A stretch of DNA of 9,128 bases from NCBI GenBank assembly GCA_029859555.1, contig JAOUCV010000069.1, forward strand, positions 1-9,128, written 5' to 3'. The translations under genes were made by a program, and so were the position numbers. Below the pieces are notes generated by a model. The model searched no databases, was not told the DNA's origin, and saw nothing but the letters and a program-made list of their open reading frames with translations. This DNA comes from Gammaproteobacteria bacterium (GTDB lineage: Bacteria; Pseudomonadota; Gammaproteobacteria; UBA9214). How positions within the stretch are numbered: position 1 is the first letter of the stretch; each line of letters begins with the position of its first letter. Positions 1-5,831 of the stretch are shown here, piece after piece.

Positions 1-960
1 ATCAATACGTGCGGTCTGCTCACCCGTGGCATTAAACATTCCATACCAGGTAGGCGTGCGCTCCTGTTTCTGTCCCCAGAGAAAGGCGAACGAGCCAACG
101 ATCTTACCTGTTTGATCGTTTAAAATAGCCTTGTTCATGCGCGCCGCCATCCCCTGCGCCTTGATCGCACCGGGCTCCTCGATTTCGCGGCCCCACTCGG
201 TGGCTGGATTTTCCCAGTGCCCTTTCGGACCAAACTCGGTAACCATAAAGGGTTTATCAATATCCAGAGAGGTAATCATTTCGGCCAGGCCGCCAAGCCT
301 GCCGTAGAGCTGCACCGACACAATATCGAGTTGCGGAATACGCGCCAGTGCCGTTTCGATGGCATCCTTGTGTGCACCAGCAAAGGCAATAGTTACCGGG
401 TGATGGGGATCCACTTTATGAATATAGTCGGTAATCTGACCCAGGGCATCGTAAACCCCGGGGTTTGGCCTGGCCATATTACCCTGTTCATCCATGAATA
501 AATTCGGCTCATTGGCAATAACCCAACACAATACGTTTGGATGGTCCTTGTACTTGTCGATGATCGCGGTCATTTCGGCGTATTGCTTCGCCACCGCCGC
601 CGCGTCATCGTAATCAAAACCCTGTAATTGCTTGCCGGTTGCCAGGCCGACAGCAATCATCAGCCCTAATTCCCTGGCCAGCGCCAGTTCGTGGTCCAGC
701 GAATGAACCCCCCAGGTACGGTAAGCGTTACCGCCGGCTTTTTTCAGGGCCCTTATCTGATCATCGCTCCGGTAACTCAAGCCAACGCCCTTTACCGTGA
801 AGGGCTTGCCATTGATTCGCATTTGATATTTTTGCTGCTCTTTATCGACGCTGACGGTTACCGGCTCGGCATTCGCCACGGATGAAAGCAATTGCAACAC
901 GCCCACTGCAAACAGATTCAAAGCCCGGCGTAAAACTGAAAAACAAGACATGAGTGGCAT
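1..960 (-). CDS. Exported glycoside hydrolase, clan A / GH2-like TIM barrel (3' end outside window)
   Basis: The frame is open for 320 codons from the ATG at 960 to the left edge, so the C-terminus is missing. Residues 1-31 form a signal peptide (Arg-Arg, then a hydrophobic run, likely cleavage at ANA|EP); a second ATG four codons in (951) is an equally good start. The mature part begins with a short strand pair (MRINGKPFTVKGVGL) and 'GGNAYRTWG', typical of the catalytic domain of GH2-like enzymes. The clan-A catalytic pair is visible: WVIANEPN with acid/base Glu151, and MVTEFGPKG with nucleophile Glu242. 'FAFLWGQK' near residue 291 fits the last barrel strands. The sugar-binding and beta-sandwich domains of classical GH2 beta-galactosidases are absent from the N-terminus. 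From the family it should hydrolyse a beta-linked glycan in the periplasm or outside the cell; the substrate cannot be read from sequence. It lies 62 bp downstream of the M28 peptidase on the same strand and may share its transcript. Confidence 0.85.
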   Translation of the reverse strand, partial: MPLMSCFSVLRRALNLFAVGVLQLLSSVANAEPVTVSVDKEQQKYQMRINGKPFTVKGVGLSYRSDDQIRALKKAGGNAYRTWGVHSLDHELALARELGLMIAVGLATGKQLQGFDYDDAAAVAKQYAEMTAIIDKYKDHPNVLCWVIANEPNLFMDEQGNMARPNPGVYDALGQITDYIHKVDPHHPVTIAFAGAHKDAIETALARIPQLDIVSVQLYGRLGGLAEMITSLDIDKPFMVTEFGPKGHWENPATEWGREIEEPGAIKAQGMAARMNKAILNDQTGKIVGSFAFLWGQKQERTPTWYGMFNATGEQTARID

Positions 961-963
961 AAT

Positions 964-985
964 AAATGGTGTCAGAGCATATTTC
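964..985 (-). repeat. Short intergenic motif with GCTCTGAC core
   Basis: The M28-to-glycosidase gap (961-1022) holds ATGCTCTGACACCATTT on the minus strand. The GCTCTGAC core is identical to 6145-6152 and similar to the loop of the hairpin at 2837-2856. Here the arms pair only poorly. It may be a degenerate copy of a small dispersed hairpin repeat; eight shared bases alone could also be chance. Confidence 0.3.
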
Positions 986-1022
986 CTGCTTATATTGTGA
1001 GTTCATTGTGTGCTGACAGCGG

Positions 1023-2048
1023 CTACTCCGAGGCAAGCACCGCAATAACCTCTGCCAAACCGCTGGTGACCCGGGCAAAACCGCTGTAATCCAGCTGTTC
1101 CGGCGTATCGGTCGCGGCATGGTAGTGCGGGTAACGAAATGGCGCCGTATCCGTCACCATAATGGCCGGGTAGCCTGCCTCCCAAAAGGCCCAGTGATCC
1201 GACCAGTGTATACCCTCTATGCCGCTCGGCGCCGCGACGCCTTCCGCGGGAAAAGCTGTCGAGGCACGAAACGCCCCGATCGCCCGGCGTACCAGTGACC
1301 GGGATGCAAGATCGCCCACGAAACCAATGAAATTACCGGTATCCGGGTAGAACAGGCTAAATGGAAAAGGATAGCCCTGGCTGCCCGGCACATCGGTGTA
1401 ATAACCGATCGTTTCCAGTGACAGCATCGCCTCGATGCGTTTGCCCTGCGCCTGCGCACGGGCGGCATACAGCTTACTGCCCATCTCATCACTGTAGAAG
1501 AACGGTGCTTCCTCATTGGCAAAAGCCACGAAGCGCACGGTACGCGGCAGCGTCGTCCCGGCAAGCAGGCGGGCAAGCTCCAGCAGGGCCGCTACACCCG
1601 AGGCATTATCATCAGCCCCCGGGCTGGTAGCCACCGAATCGTAATGCGCCCCGACGACAATAATTTCATCCGCTGCCGCGCCACCCGGCAACACCACCTC
1701 CAGATTGCTGACCTTCTCACCGCGGCTGGAAAAGGACTGGACCCTGACCTCGTATCCCGCGGCTGCAAATGCCGTGCGGATATAAGTGGCAGCGGCGGCC
1801 ATTGACTGCGGGCGCCAGACACTGCGCTCACCAATGTCACCCGCCAGTGCGACTACATGGCGCTTGAGATTGTCATGGATCAACTGTTGTTTTTCTGTCA
1901 GCGGTGGCAGCGGACCGGACCAGGAACTGCCGGGCATACCGGTCATGAACCAGATGCCTGCCAGGATGAGAAGCGGGAGTATCGTGAGGCGGATGGCCCA
2001 GGCTAATCGCCTGTTACGCCGGCTGCTATGTTTCAAGTACGCTGACAC
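1023..2048 (-). CDS. Membrane-anchored M28 family zinc metallopeptidase
   Basis: A 341-aa protein. A basic stretch (residues 9-20) is followed by one hydrophobic segment (about 20-37), read as an uncleaved anchor or signal peptide with the enzyme outside the cytoplasm. The co-catalytic two-zinc site of family M28 is complete: HYDS (His135, Asp137), GADDNASG (bridging Asp146), NEEAPFF (Glu179 general base, Glu180 ligand), SLETIGYY (Glu212), and the final His in PHYHAATDT (His310). Family members are aminopeptidases or carboxypeptidases that trim peptides; the exact specificity is not deducible. The start is a GTG, the first possible start after an in-frame TGA. A TTG four codons later (2036) has AAGGTG nine bases upstream and is a credible alternative. 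It is the first gene of a leftward pair with the glycosidase and is divergent from the duplicated cassette. Confidence 0.92.
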   Translation of the reverse strand: MSAYLKHSSRRNRRLAWAIRLTILPLLILAGIWFMTGMPGSSWSGPLPPLTEKQQLIHDNLKRHVVALAGDIGERSVWRPQSMAAAATYIRTAFAAAGYEVRVQSFSSRGEKVSNLEVVLPGGAAADEIIVVGAHYDSVATSPGADDNASGVAALLELARLLAGTTLPRTVRFVAFANEEAPFFYSDEMGSKLYAARAQAQGKRIEAMLSLETIGYYTDVPGSQGYPFPFSLFYPDTGNFIGFVGDLASRSLVRRAIGAFRASTAFPAEGVAAPSGIEGIHWSDHWAFWEAGYPAIMVTDTAPFRYPHYHAATDTPEQLDYSGFARVTSGLAEVIAVLASE

Positions 2049-2075
2049 CTTGAATTCTTTTTCTGCCTCTTGATT

Positions 2076-2089
2076 TCATTGTTCAATGA
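2076..2089. promoter_or_regulatory. Possible operator: 6-bp inverted repeat
   Basis: TCATTG and CAATGA are perfect reverse complements separated by TT. The site lies 28 bp upstream of the GTG start of the M28 gene, within the region where its promoter or a repressor site would lie. No regulator can be named, and an AT-rich 14-bp palindrome can occur by chance. Confidence 0.25.
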
Positions 2090-2163
2090 TAAAGGCTGTT
2101 AGAGCCTATTTACTACTTATCTTAAAGCTAATTGCGCTCTGGCAGCTGATTTGCAAGACCACT

Positions 2164-2192
2164 TTGACAGATCCGCAAGCGTCGACAATACT
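2164..2192 (+). promoter_or_regulatory. Sigma70-like promoter for cassette copy 1
   Basis: A perfect -35 hexamer TTGACA (2164-2169) is followed after exactly 17 bases by AATACT (2187-2192), which matches four of six -10 positions. Transcription would begin near 2199, leaving a leader of about 95 nt before the ATG at 2295. It is the best promoter candidate seen in this spacer and faces the duplicated cassette. Confidence 0.55.
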
Positions 2193-2220
2193 GAAGCTAA
2201 AGGCTGATCGCGTAAAGGTA

Positions 2221-2236
2221 TCCCCGCTACCGGGGA
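2221..2236 (+). promoter_or_regulatory. Leader hairpin
   Basis: TCCCCG-CTAC-CGGGGA forms a perfect 6-bp stem with a 4-nt loop inside the predicted leader of the first cassette gene, about 58 nt before its start codon. It has no following T-run, so it is not a terminator; it could affect mRNA stability. Confidence 0.35.
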
Positions 2237-2294
2237 AACTGCCGCCAGCCGCAATGCCGATACCAACCGTGCAGGCAATGCAGGACACAATAAT

Positions 2295-2792
2295 ATGAAC
2301 AGACTATTAACCGGCACAGTGCTCACCGTTTTGTTGTCATTCCAGGCACAGGCAGCTGAACCTATCACCAGGGAACACATCCAGCAGATTGTCGATATAA
2401 CGGATGCGGCAACCAAAAATCAGGACACAGCCGGCATCGGTGAGTACCTGAGTGAAACCTTCCAGAGGGTTATCGAATTTGTCCATAAAGATAAATACAT
2501 CGCCAAGGTACGCATCGACAAAAAAAAGTACCTGGAGCTAATTGAAGAGGGCTGGCCTACGCTGGAGGAATACGGTTACCAGCGTGAGGATACCTCGATT
2601 CATATCATGCCGGACGGCTCGAGTGGACAGTCGTATTCCACTATCACCGAGACCCTTTCGCTTCGCGGCACCAGGATGGTCAGCAAATACCGTGAACATG
2701 CCCTGTATGCACTGGAAGATGGCAAGCCGGTGATCACGCAGATCAGCGGCCATACGCTGCTCGGCGACACCATGCGGGCACCAGGGAAATAG
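2295..2792 (+). CDS. Small exported protein of unknown function, NTF2/SnoaL-like (cassette copy 1, gene A)
   Basis: A 165-aa protein with a clear signal peptide (residues 1-20 or 21, cleavage at QAQA|AEP), so the mature protein of about 144 residues is periplasmic or secreted. The pattern after cleavage is a helix (REHIQQIVDITDAATK), a second helix (IGEYLSETF), a strand, another helix (KKKYLELIEEGW) and then several strands. That pattern resembles the NTF2/SnoaL cone fold; this is an inference from the pattern, not a recognised family hit. Signature blocks are HIMPDG (103-108), STITE (115-119) and PVITQISGHTLLGD (145-158). AGGA nine bases upstream supports this ATG. It is clearly paralogous to the gene at 4518 (roughly half identical by eye, one 1-residue gap) and is followed by an exported coiled-coil protein gene, as is its paralogue. 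No catalytic residues can be assigned. Confidence 0.88.
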   Translation: MNRLLTGTVLTVLLSFQAQAAEPITREHIQQIVDITDAATKNQDTAGIGEYLSETFQRVIEFVHKDKYIAKVRIDKKKYLELIEEGWPTLEEYGYQREDTSIHIMPDGSSGQSYSTITETLSLRGTRMVSKYREHALYALEDGKPVITQISGHTLLGDTMRAPGK

Positions 2793-2803
2793 TTCAGTAC
2801 CTG

Positions 2804-2879
2804 CCGGACCGAGTCCGGTTTACAGGCAAAAAAGAAAACCGGGATCTGACCCGGTTCACACATGGAAAGACAAAACCGG
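2804..2879 (+). promoter_or_regulatory. Array of mutually exclusive CCGG-centred hairpins
   Basis: Within the 273-bp gap between genes A and B of copy 1, five segments can pair with their neighbours in turn. CCGGAC (2804-2809) pairs with GTCCGG (2813-2818). CCGGTTT (2815-2821) pairs with AAACCGG (2836-2842). AACCGGG (2837-2843) pairs with CCCGGTT (2850-2856). CCGGTT (2851-2856) pairs with AACCGG (2874-2879). Each pairing excludes the next. It begins 12 bp after the stop of gene A. It could be an attenuator-like or RNA-processing element, or simply reflect repeated CCGG. No similar spacer exists in copy 2. Confidence 0.4.
2826..2856 (-). terminator. Terminator-like hairpin facing left
   Basis: A perfect 7-bp stem AACCGGG/CCCGGTT with a 6-nt loop (atctga) is followed on the minus strand by TTTTCTTTTTT, the form of an intrinsic terminator. 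No minus-strand gene ends here, so it would stop antisense transcription into gene A. Its loop resembles the motif at 6145-6152. Confidence 0.4.
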
Positions 2880-2935
2880 CTGGCGACCGATCGTCCAGCG
2901 GAGCGCACTGACAGCATCTCCCCCGCGAGCGGAAG

Positions 2936-2964
2936 TTGAAATACCAGAATAAAACAGGTAAAAA
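2936..2964 (+). promoter_or_regulatory. Weak internal promoter candidate before gene B
   Basis: TTGAAA (2936-2941) and TAAAAA (2959-2964) are separated by 17 bases. Both are imperfect matches, in an A-rich stretch where such hits are common. If real, it would let the coiled-coil gene of copy 1 be expressed without gene A. Confidence 0.25.
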
Positions 2965-3065
2965 AACAGTACCAATACTTTTTACCGGTCCTGAAGAAGA
3001 AATGCAAAGTGCGCCGCACGCACCGCAAATAACATACAAGCTGTTGATTCAACATGGAGTAAATA

Positions 3066-4253
3066 ATGAAAATAACATCATCTATTGTGGCACTCGTTAC
3101 AGCCACATCGATCGGCATCGTGACCGGAAATGCCTGGTCGGATGAAACACCGGGCAAGTCTGCCGCACCTGCCGTGCAGGCACCTGTGCCCGCGACCAAC
3201 CCTGCCCTGAACCGCTATCGAACGCTTCCCCGCCGGGGTGGATATGCACAACGCTGGCAACAACCGTCACAGTGGCCTTCGCGCCCGGCAGGTTTCGGTC
3301 AGATGCGTCCTTACTATGTTCCGCAAAGACAATATCAGCCTGTTCCCGCCGCGCCAGCAAAGAATCCGGCCAGCACTGAAAGCAGTCAGACGCAGGAGCA
3401 AGTAAAAGCAAAGAATCCACCCAGTGCTGAAAGCAGGCAGACACAGGAGCAACTGGCAGCGAAAAGTACGGAACTCAAAAGAGCCCAGGTAACGCTTGAG
3501 CAGTTACAGCTCAAGCTTCAGCAAAGCCGCGAGGCAGAACATGCGCTCAATGAAAAAGTGGCCGCCCTCACCGGCGAGCAACAGACATTGCAGGCGCAGC
3601 TGGCAGAACTGCAGGAAAAACTGCAAACCTGCAACGCCGCACAGGCACAACAAAGCCAGTTAATCACCAGCGATCAACAGCAAAACCGTACCCTGACCGC
3701 AGAGCATGAACAACTGCGTAGCGATCTGGACAGCCGCGACAAACAGCTCGCGACAGCGCAAGCCGATCTGCTGGCTGCCACGCAGGCCCTGCAGCAGACG
3801 CAGTCCGGAAACACCCTTTCCAGCAAGCAACTCGGCACAGCCATAGCACAGGCAGACACACTCAAGAACGTGTTAACCGAACTTAAGGCCCGACTGGAAA
3901 GTCAGCAGACCACGCTGCAGCATACCGGGACGCAGACCGCTCCGCCGGCTGTGCAGCCAGCCGTACAGCCAGCCGTACTGCAAGAGCAGCCAGAAACCAC
4001 AGCGCCCGCACAGCAGGCCGTGCAGCAGGCGCAGCCAGAGACCACAAGGCCCGAACAACAGGACGTACAGCCGGCGCAGCCCGAGGCCACAAGTTCCGGG
4101 CAGCAGCCCCGTGCAGTTGACTCAGAGGTGGCGATGCTGCACAGCGTGCTTAGCGAACTTAAAATGCAGCTGGAGAACACCAACATCAGACTGAAGGACT
4201 CGGAACAGGAACTGGCTGCCTGTCGCCAGGACCAGACCCCGGCCGAACAATAA
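3066..4253 (+). CDS. Exported Pro/Gln-rich coiled-coil protein of unknown function (cassette copy 1, gene B)
   Basis: A 395-aa protein with a signal peptide ending before WSDET (likely cleavage GNA|WSDE, residue 23). Next comes a disordered Pro/Gln/aromatic segment containing RWQQPSQW (63-70), GFGQM (76-80) and QYQPVPAAP (89-97). Two 17-aa tandem repeats (99-132) follow, then a long heptad-rich coiled coil (about 120-290). The protein continues with a Pro/Gln/Glu/Thr linker of 15-aa repeats (308-352) and a second short helical block (358-390). LKNVLTELKARLES (266-279) and LHSVLSELKMQLEN (358-371) look like an internal duplication. GGAG six bases upstream supports the start. The 262-aa protein at 5036 is a shorter paralogue lacking the C-terminal linker and repeats. 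A periplasmic structural or tethering role, possibly as partner of gene A, is inferred; no enzyme motif is present. Confidence 0.88.
   Translation: MKITSSIVALVTATSIGIVTGNAWSDETPGKSAAPAVQAPVPATNPALNRYRTLPRRGGYAQRWQQPSQWPSRPAGFGQMRPYYVPQRQYQPVPAAPAKNPASTESSQTQEQVKAKNPPSAESRQTQEQLAAKSTELKRAQVTLEQLQLKLQQSREAEHALNEKVAALTGEQQTLQAQLAELQEKLQTCNAAQAQQSQLITSDQQQNRTLTAEHEQLRSDLDSRDKQLATAQADLLAATQALQQTQSGNTLSSKQLGTAIAQADTLKNVLTELKARLESQQTTLQHTGTQTAPPAVQPAVQPAVLQEQPETTAPAQQAVQQAQPETTRPEQQDVQPAQPEATSSGQQPRAVDSEVAMLHSVLSELKMQLENTNIRLKDSEQELAACRQDQTPAEQ
3360..3461 (+). repeat. Two 51-bp (17-aa) in-frame tandem repeats in gene B, copy 1
   Basis: Residues 99-115 (KNPASTESSQTQEQVKA) and 116-132 (KNPPSAESRQTQEQLAA) are adjacent copies that remain highly similar at the DNA level. 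The second copy runs into the coiled coil. The paralogue at 5036 has a single related element (LQQVQEQLATKSSEL), so the duplication happened after the cassette duplication or was lost in copy 2. Confidence 0.8.
3987..4121 (+). repeat. Three degenerate 45-bp (15-aa) repeats in gene B, copy 1
   Basis: Residues 308-322, 323-337 and 338-352 start with QPETT, QPETT and QPEAT and share QQ-x-x-Q-x-A spacing; the third copy is the most diverged. They follow a shorter PAVQ-PAVQ-PAVL repeat at about residues 294-304. The block forms a flexible linker between two helical segments and is absent from the paralogue at 5036. Confidence 0.75.
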
Positions 4254-4323
4254 ACAGCAACAGCGGATAGACAGCGGTTTCTACACTGACCCGGCGGTTG
4301 CTGGCAGGGGCCTGATAATGGCA

Positions 4324-4364
4324 AGGGGGCGGCGGCATTTATGGGTTCAATGCCGCCGCCCCCT
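4324..4364 (+). terminator. Perfect 16-bp GC-rich hairpin between cassette copies
   Basis: AGGGGGCGGCGGCATT (4324-4339) and its exact reverse complement (4349-4364) enclose a 9-nt loop, tatgggttc. It is the strongest inverted repeat I saw in the window. No T-run follows on either strand (the next bases are ctaccgcc), so it is not a canonical intrinsic terminator. Its place 70 bp after the gene B stop suggests a 3'-end stabiliser, a pause or Rho-linked end, or a palindromic repeat. The structure is certain; the function label is tentative. Confidence 0.5.
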
Positions 4365-4429
4365 CTACCGCCACACAACCAGCATCAACGATCCTGCACT
4401 TTTGTCCAATGTCGCCGGCACAGGTGAAA

Positions 4430-4438
4430 TGCTCTAAT
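4430..4438 (+). promoter_or_regulatory. Extended -10 promoter candidate for cassette copy 2
   Basis: TGC-TCTAAT matches the TGn-TATAAT extended -10 form, with five of six hexamer positions matching. No good -35 lies 16-18 bp upstream, which an extended -10 can tolerate. A start near 4445 would give a leader of about 73 nt before the ATG at 4518, allowing copy 2 to be transcribed independently of copy 1. Confidence 0.4.
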
Positions 4439-4517
4439 TAAGGTTCCTGCAACATAACCGGCACGGCTGATGCGAGCACAGCATTGCTGATTGATGCCAA
4501 TACGAGAGAACAGGAAT

Positions 4518-5003
4518 ATGACCAAATCGCTGACTGTTACCGTACTGCTGGTGCTGTTGTCTTTCACAGCCCACGCAGCTGAGCAGATTACCCGGGAGCA
4601 GATAAAACAGGTTATCAGTGCCACCGACACGGCATCAATGGACCACAATACCGCCGTCATAGGGACTTATCTGGGTGACTCATTCGAAAGGATCATCGAG
4701 TTCCCCTACGAGGATCAGATGGCAACGGTGCAACTTAACAAAATCGAGTATTTGCAACTGGTCGACGAAGGCTGGGCCCGCATCTCCTATTATGACCAAC
4801 GACGCGATAACCTGGAGATTCATATCATGCCGGATGGACTCAGTGGAAAGTCACACTCAACCATCACCGAGAACATAGTGATCGATGGTGTCAAAATAAC
4901 CAGCCGCTTCCGCGAATATTCCACCTATCAACTGGAAAACGGCAGGCCGGTGATTACACAGGTCAGCGGCCACACCCTGATTGGTGATACGACACCGCGG
5001 TAA
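4518..5003 (+). CDS. Small exported protein of unknown function, NTF2/SnoaL-like (cassette copy 2, gene A')
   Basis: A 161-aa paralogue of the gene at 2295. The ATG at 4518 is chosen because it gives a signal peptide (MTKSLTVTVLLVLLSFTAHA) aligning end to end with the paralogue; a TTG/ATG pair nine codons earlier only adds a polar extension. Shared blocks are ITRE-x-I (24-29), IHIMPDG (101-107), HSTITE (113-118), FRE (131-133) and PVITQVSGHTLIGDT (144-158). DNA identity is also visible, for example GATTCATATCATGCCGGA in both genes. Conservation is highest in the C-terminal strands and lower in the middle, where one residue is deleted. The coiled-coil partner gene starts 32 bp downstream, so the two are very likely co-transcribed. 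An AGGA only two bases from the ATG is a poorly spaced ribosome site; GAGAG nine bases upstream may serve. Function is unknown. Confidence 0.88.
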   Translation: MTKSLTVTVLLVLLSFTAHAAEQITREQIKQVISATDTASMDHNTAVIGTYLGDSFERIIEFPYEDQMATVQLNKIEYLQLVDEGWARISYYDQRRDNLEIHIMPDGLSGKSHSTITENIVIDGVKITSRFREYSTYQLENGRPVITQVSGHTLIGDTTPR

Positions 5004-5035
5004 CCAGGACAACCATCAGTAAAACAGCGCATACC

Positions 5036-5824
5036 ATGAACAAACCACTGTCACATACCACACTGCTTACCGCCATCCTGGTCGGCTGCCTGTCAAGTCC
5101 TGCCTGGTCAGATGAAACAACTTTAAAAGAATCCATCGAAACGACCGGACAGAAACCGGCCTGGCAAGTTCCACCCGGCCCGGGTACGCCTGTACAGAAC
5201 TGGCAACAACCCCCCCAGTGGCACATGCCGCAACCGGGTTTTGGACAATTCGCGCCTCGCTACCAGCCGGGCGGACAATACCGGCCCTTCCCTGCCGCGC
5301 CAGTCACGGCAAGGCCAAACCCGCTCAACGCTGAACTGCAGCAGGTGCAGGAACAACTGGCAACGAAAAGCAGTGAACTGGAGGCGGCCCACAGCACCAT
5401 TGAGCAATTGCGTATAAAGCTGCAGGAAAGTCTCGCCGCAGAAACAAGACTGTCCGACCAGATAGCCTACAACAGCCGCGAGGAGCAGGCCCTGCGCATC
5501 CGCGTAACTGAATTGAACCAGACACTCAATACCAGCCACGCCACACAGGAACAACAACACCAGCAACTCACTGCAGAACGCGACCAGCTACTCGGCAAGC
5601 TCGCCAGTCTGGACACACAACTGGCAGCACTGCAGTCCAGGCTGCAGGCGGCTACACAGGTCCTGGGTCAGGCAAGATCCAGCACCGGCATGGCAAACGA
5701 ATCACCGAACACGGCCAGGATACAGATCGAAGCACTCAGGGATGCGCTGGGCAGACTTGAGGCCGAACTGGAGAGAAAGGAAACCGGTCAGCAAAGTGGC
5801 AGGCAAATTCCGCCAGAAGAATGA
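5036..5824 (+). CDS. Exported coiled-coil protein of unknown function (cassette copy 2, gene B')
   Basis: A 262-aa shorter paralogue of the protein at 3066. The signal peptide ends at SPA|WSDET (residue 23), the same junction as in the paralogue. The segment LVGC (15-18) also fits a lipobox, so lipidation at Cys18, with Leu19 next, is a real alternative. The linker repeats the copy 1 pattern: NWQQPPQW (55-62), GFGQF (68-72), QYRPFPAAP (81-89). A coiled coil spans about residues 97-210, starting with VQEQLATKSSELEAA, close to QTQEQLAAKSTELKRA in copy 1. A final helix IEALRDALGRLEAELER (231-247) corresponds to the LKNVLTELKARL block. The C-terminal repeat linker of copy 1 is missing. No good ribosome site precedes the ATG, so translation may be coupled to gene A'. 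It converges on the DUF503 gene with 7 bp between stop codons and no visible terminator. Confidence 0.87.
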   Translation: MNKPLSHTTLLTAILVGCLSSPAWSDETTLKESIETTGQKPAWQVPPGPGTPVQNWQQPPQWHMPQPGFGQFAPRYQPGGQYRPFPAAPVTARPNPLNAELQQVQEQLATKSSELEAAHSTIEQLRIKLQESLAAETRLSDQIAYNSREEQALRIRVTELNQTLNTSHATQEQQHQQLTAERDQLLGKLASLDTQLAALQSRLQAATQVLGQARSSTGMANESPNTARIQIEALRDALGRLEAELERKETGQQSGRQIPPEE

Positions 5825-5831
5825 ATTCCAC

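Larger units (their letters stand above)
2049..2294. promoter_or_regulatory. Divergent intergenic region between M28 gene and cassette copy 1
   Basis: This 246-bp spacer separates the leftward peptidase gene from the rightward cassette. It contains a 6-bp inverted repeat (TCATTG-TT-CAATGA, 2076-2089), a small 5-bp repeat AGGCT/AGCCT (2093-2107), a sigma70-like promoter and a leader hairpin, the last two listed separately. No convincing leftward promoter was found. One 70-codon rightward reading frame here is judged spurious. Confidence 0.6.
4254..4517 (+). promoter_or_regulatory. Intergenic region between cassette copies
   Basis: A 264-bp gene-free spacer separates the two cassette copies. 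Just after the stop codon, CAGCAAC (4255-4261) can pair with GTTGCTG (4297-4303) across a 35-nt interval. Next come the strong GC-rich hairpin (4324-4364) and an extended -10 candidate (4430-4438), both listed separately. No small gene was supportable here. Confidence 0.6.
2295..5824 (+). repeat. Tandem duplication of a two-gene exported-protein cassette
   Basis: Gene order A-B-A'-B' on one strand, with A paralogous to A' and B to B' by matched signal-peptide junctions and conserved blocks. The simplest history is one duplication of a two-gene unit followed by divergence: B lengthened by internal repeats (395 against 262 aa), and the A-B spacer is 273 bp in copy 1 but 32 bp in copy 2. Keeping both partners together suggests the two proteins work together. 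That functional link is inference. Confidence 0.85.

Noticed and set aside
842..1120. A 92-codon minus-strand frame overlapping the glycosidase start
   Set aside because: It is an alternate frame of the M28 3' end and the glycosidase signal-peptide region; both overlapped genes have conserved motifs.
2086..2298. A 70-codon plus-strand reading frame with a hydrophobic N-terminus and an ATGA overlap with gene A
   Set aside because: It has no ribosome site, contains the TTGACA promoter and the leader hairpin, and has no counterpart before copy 2. The 4-bp overlap is probably chance.
2600..3199. A 199-codon minus-strand reading frame across genes A, spacer and B
   Set aside because: It is antisense to two well-supported plus-strand genes and shows no family features.
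3360..4121. Regularly spaced short repeats considered as a CRISPR-like array
   Set aside because: The repeats are in-frame protein repeats without unique spacers, inside an intact coding gene.
3902..4378. A 158-codon cysteine-rich minus-strand reading frame
   Set aside because: It is the antisense of Gln/Pro-rich repeat codons of gene B, which read as Cys/Gly/Ala in reverse, and of the GC hairpin.
5825..5831. Bidirectional terminator between the convergent genes B' and DUF503
   Set aside because: Only 7 bp separate the stop codons and no hairpin or T-run is visible there.
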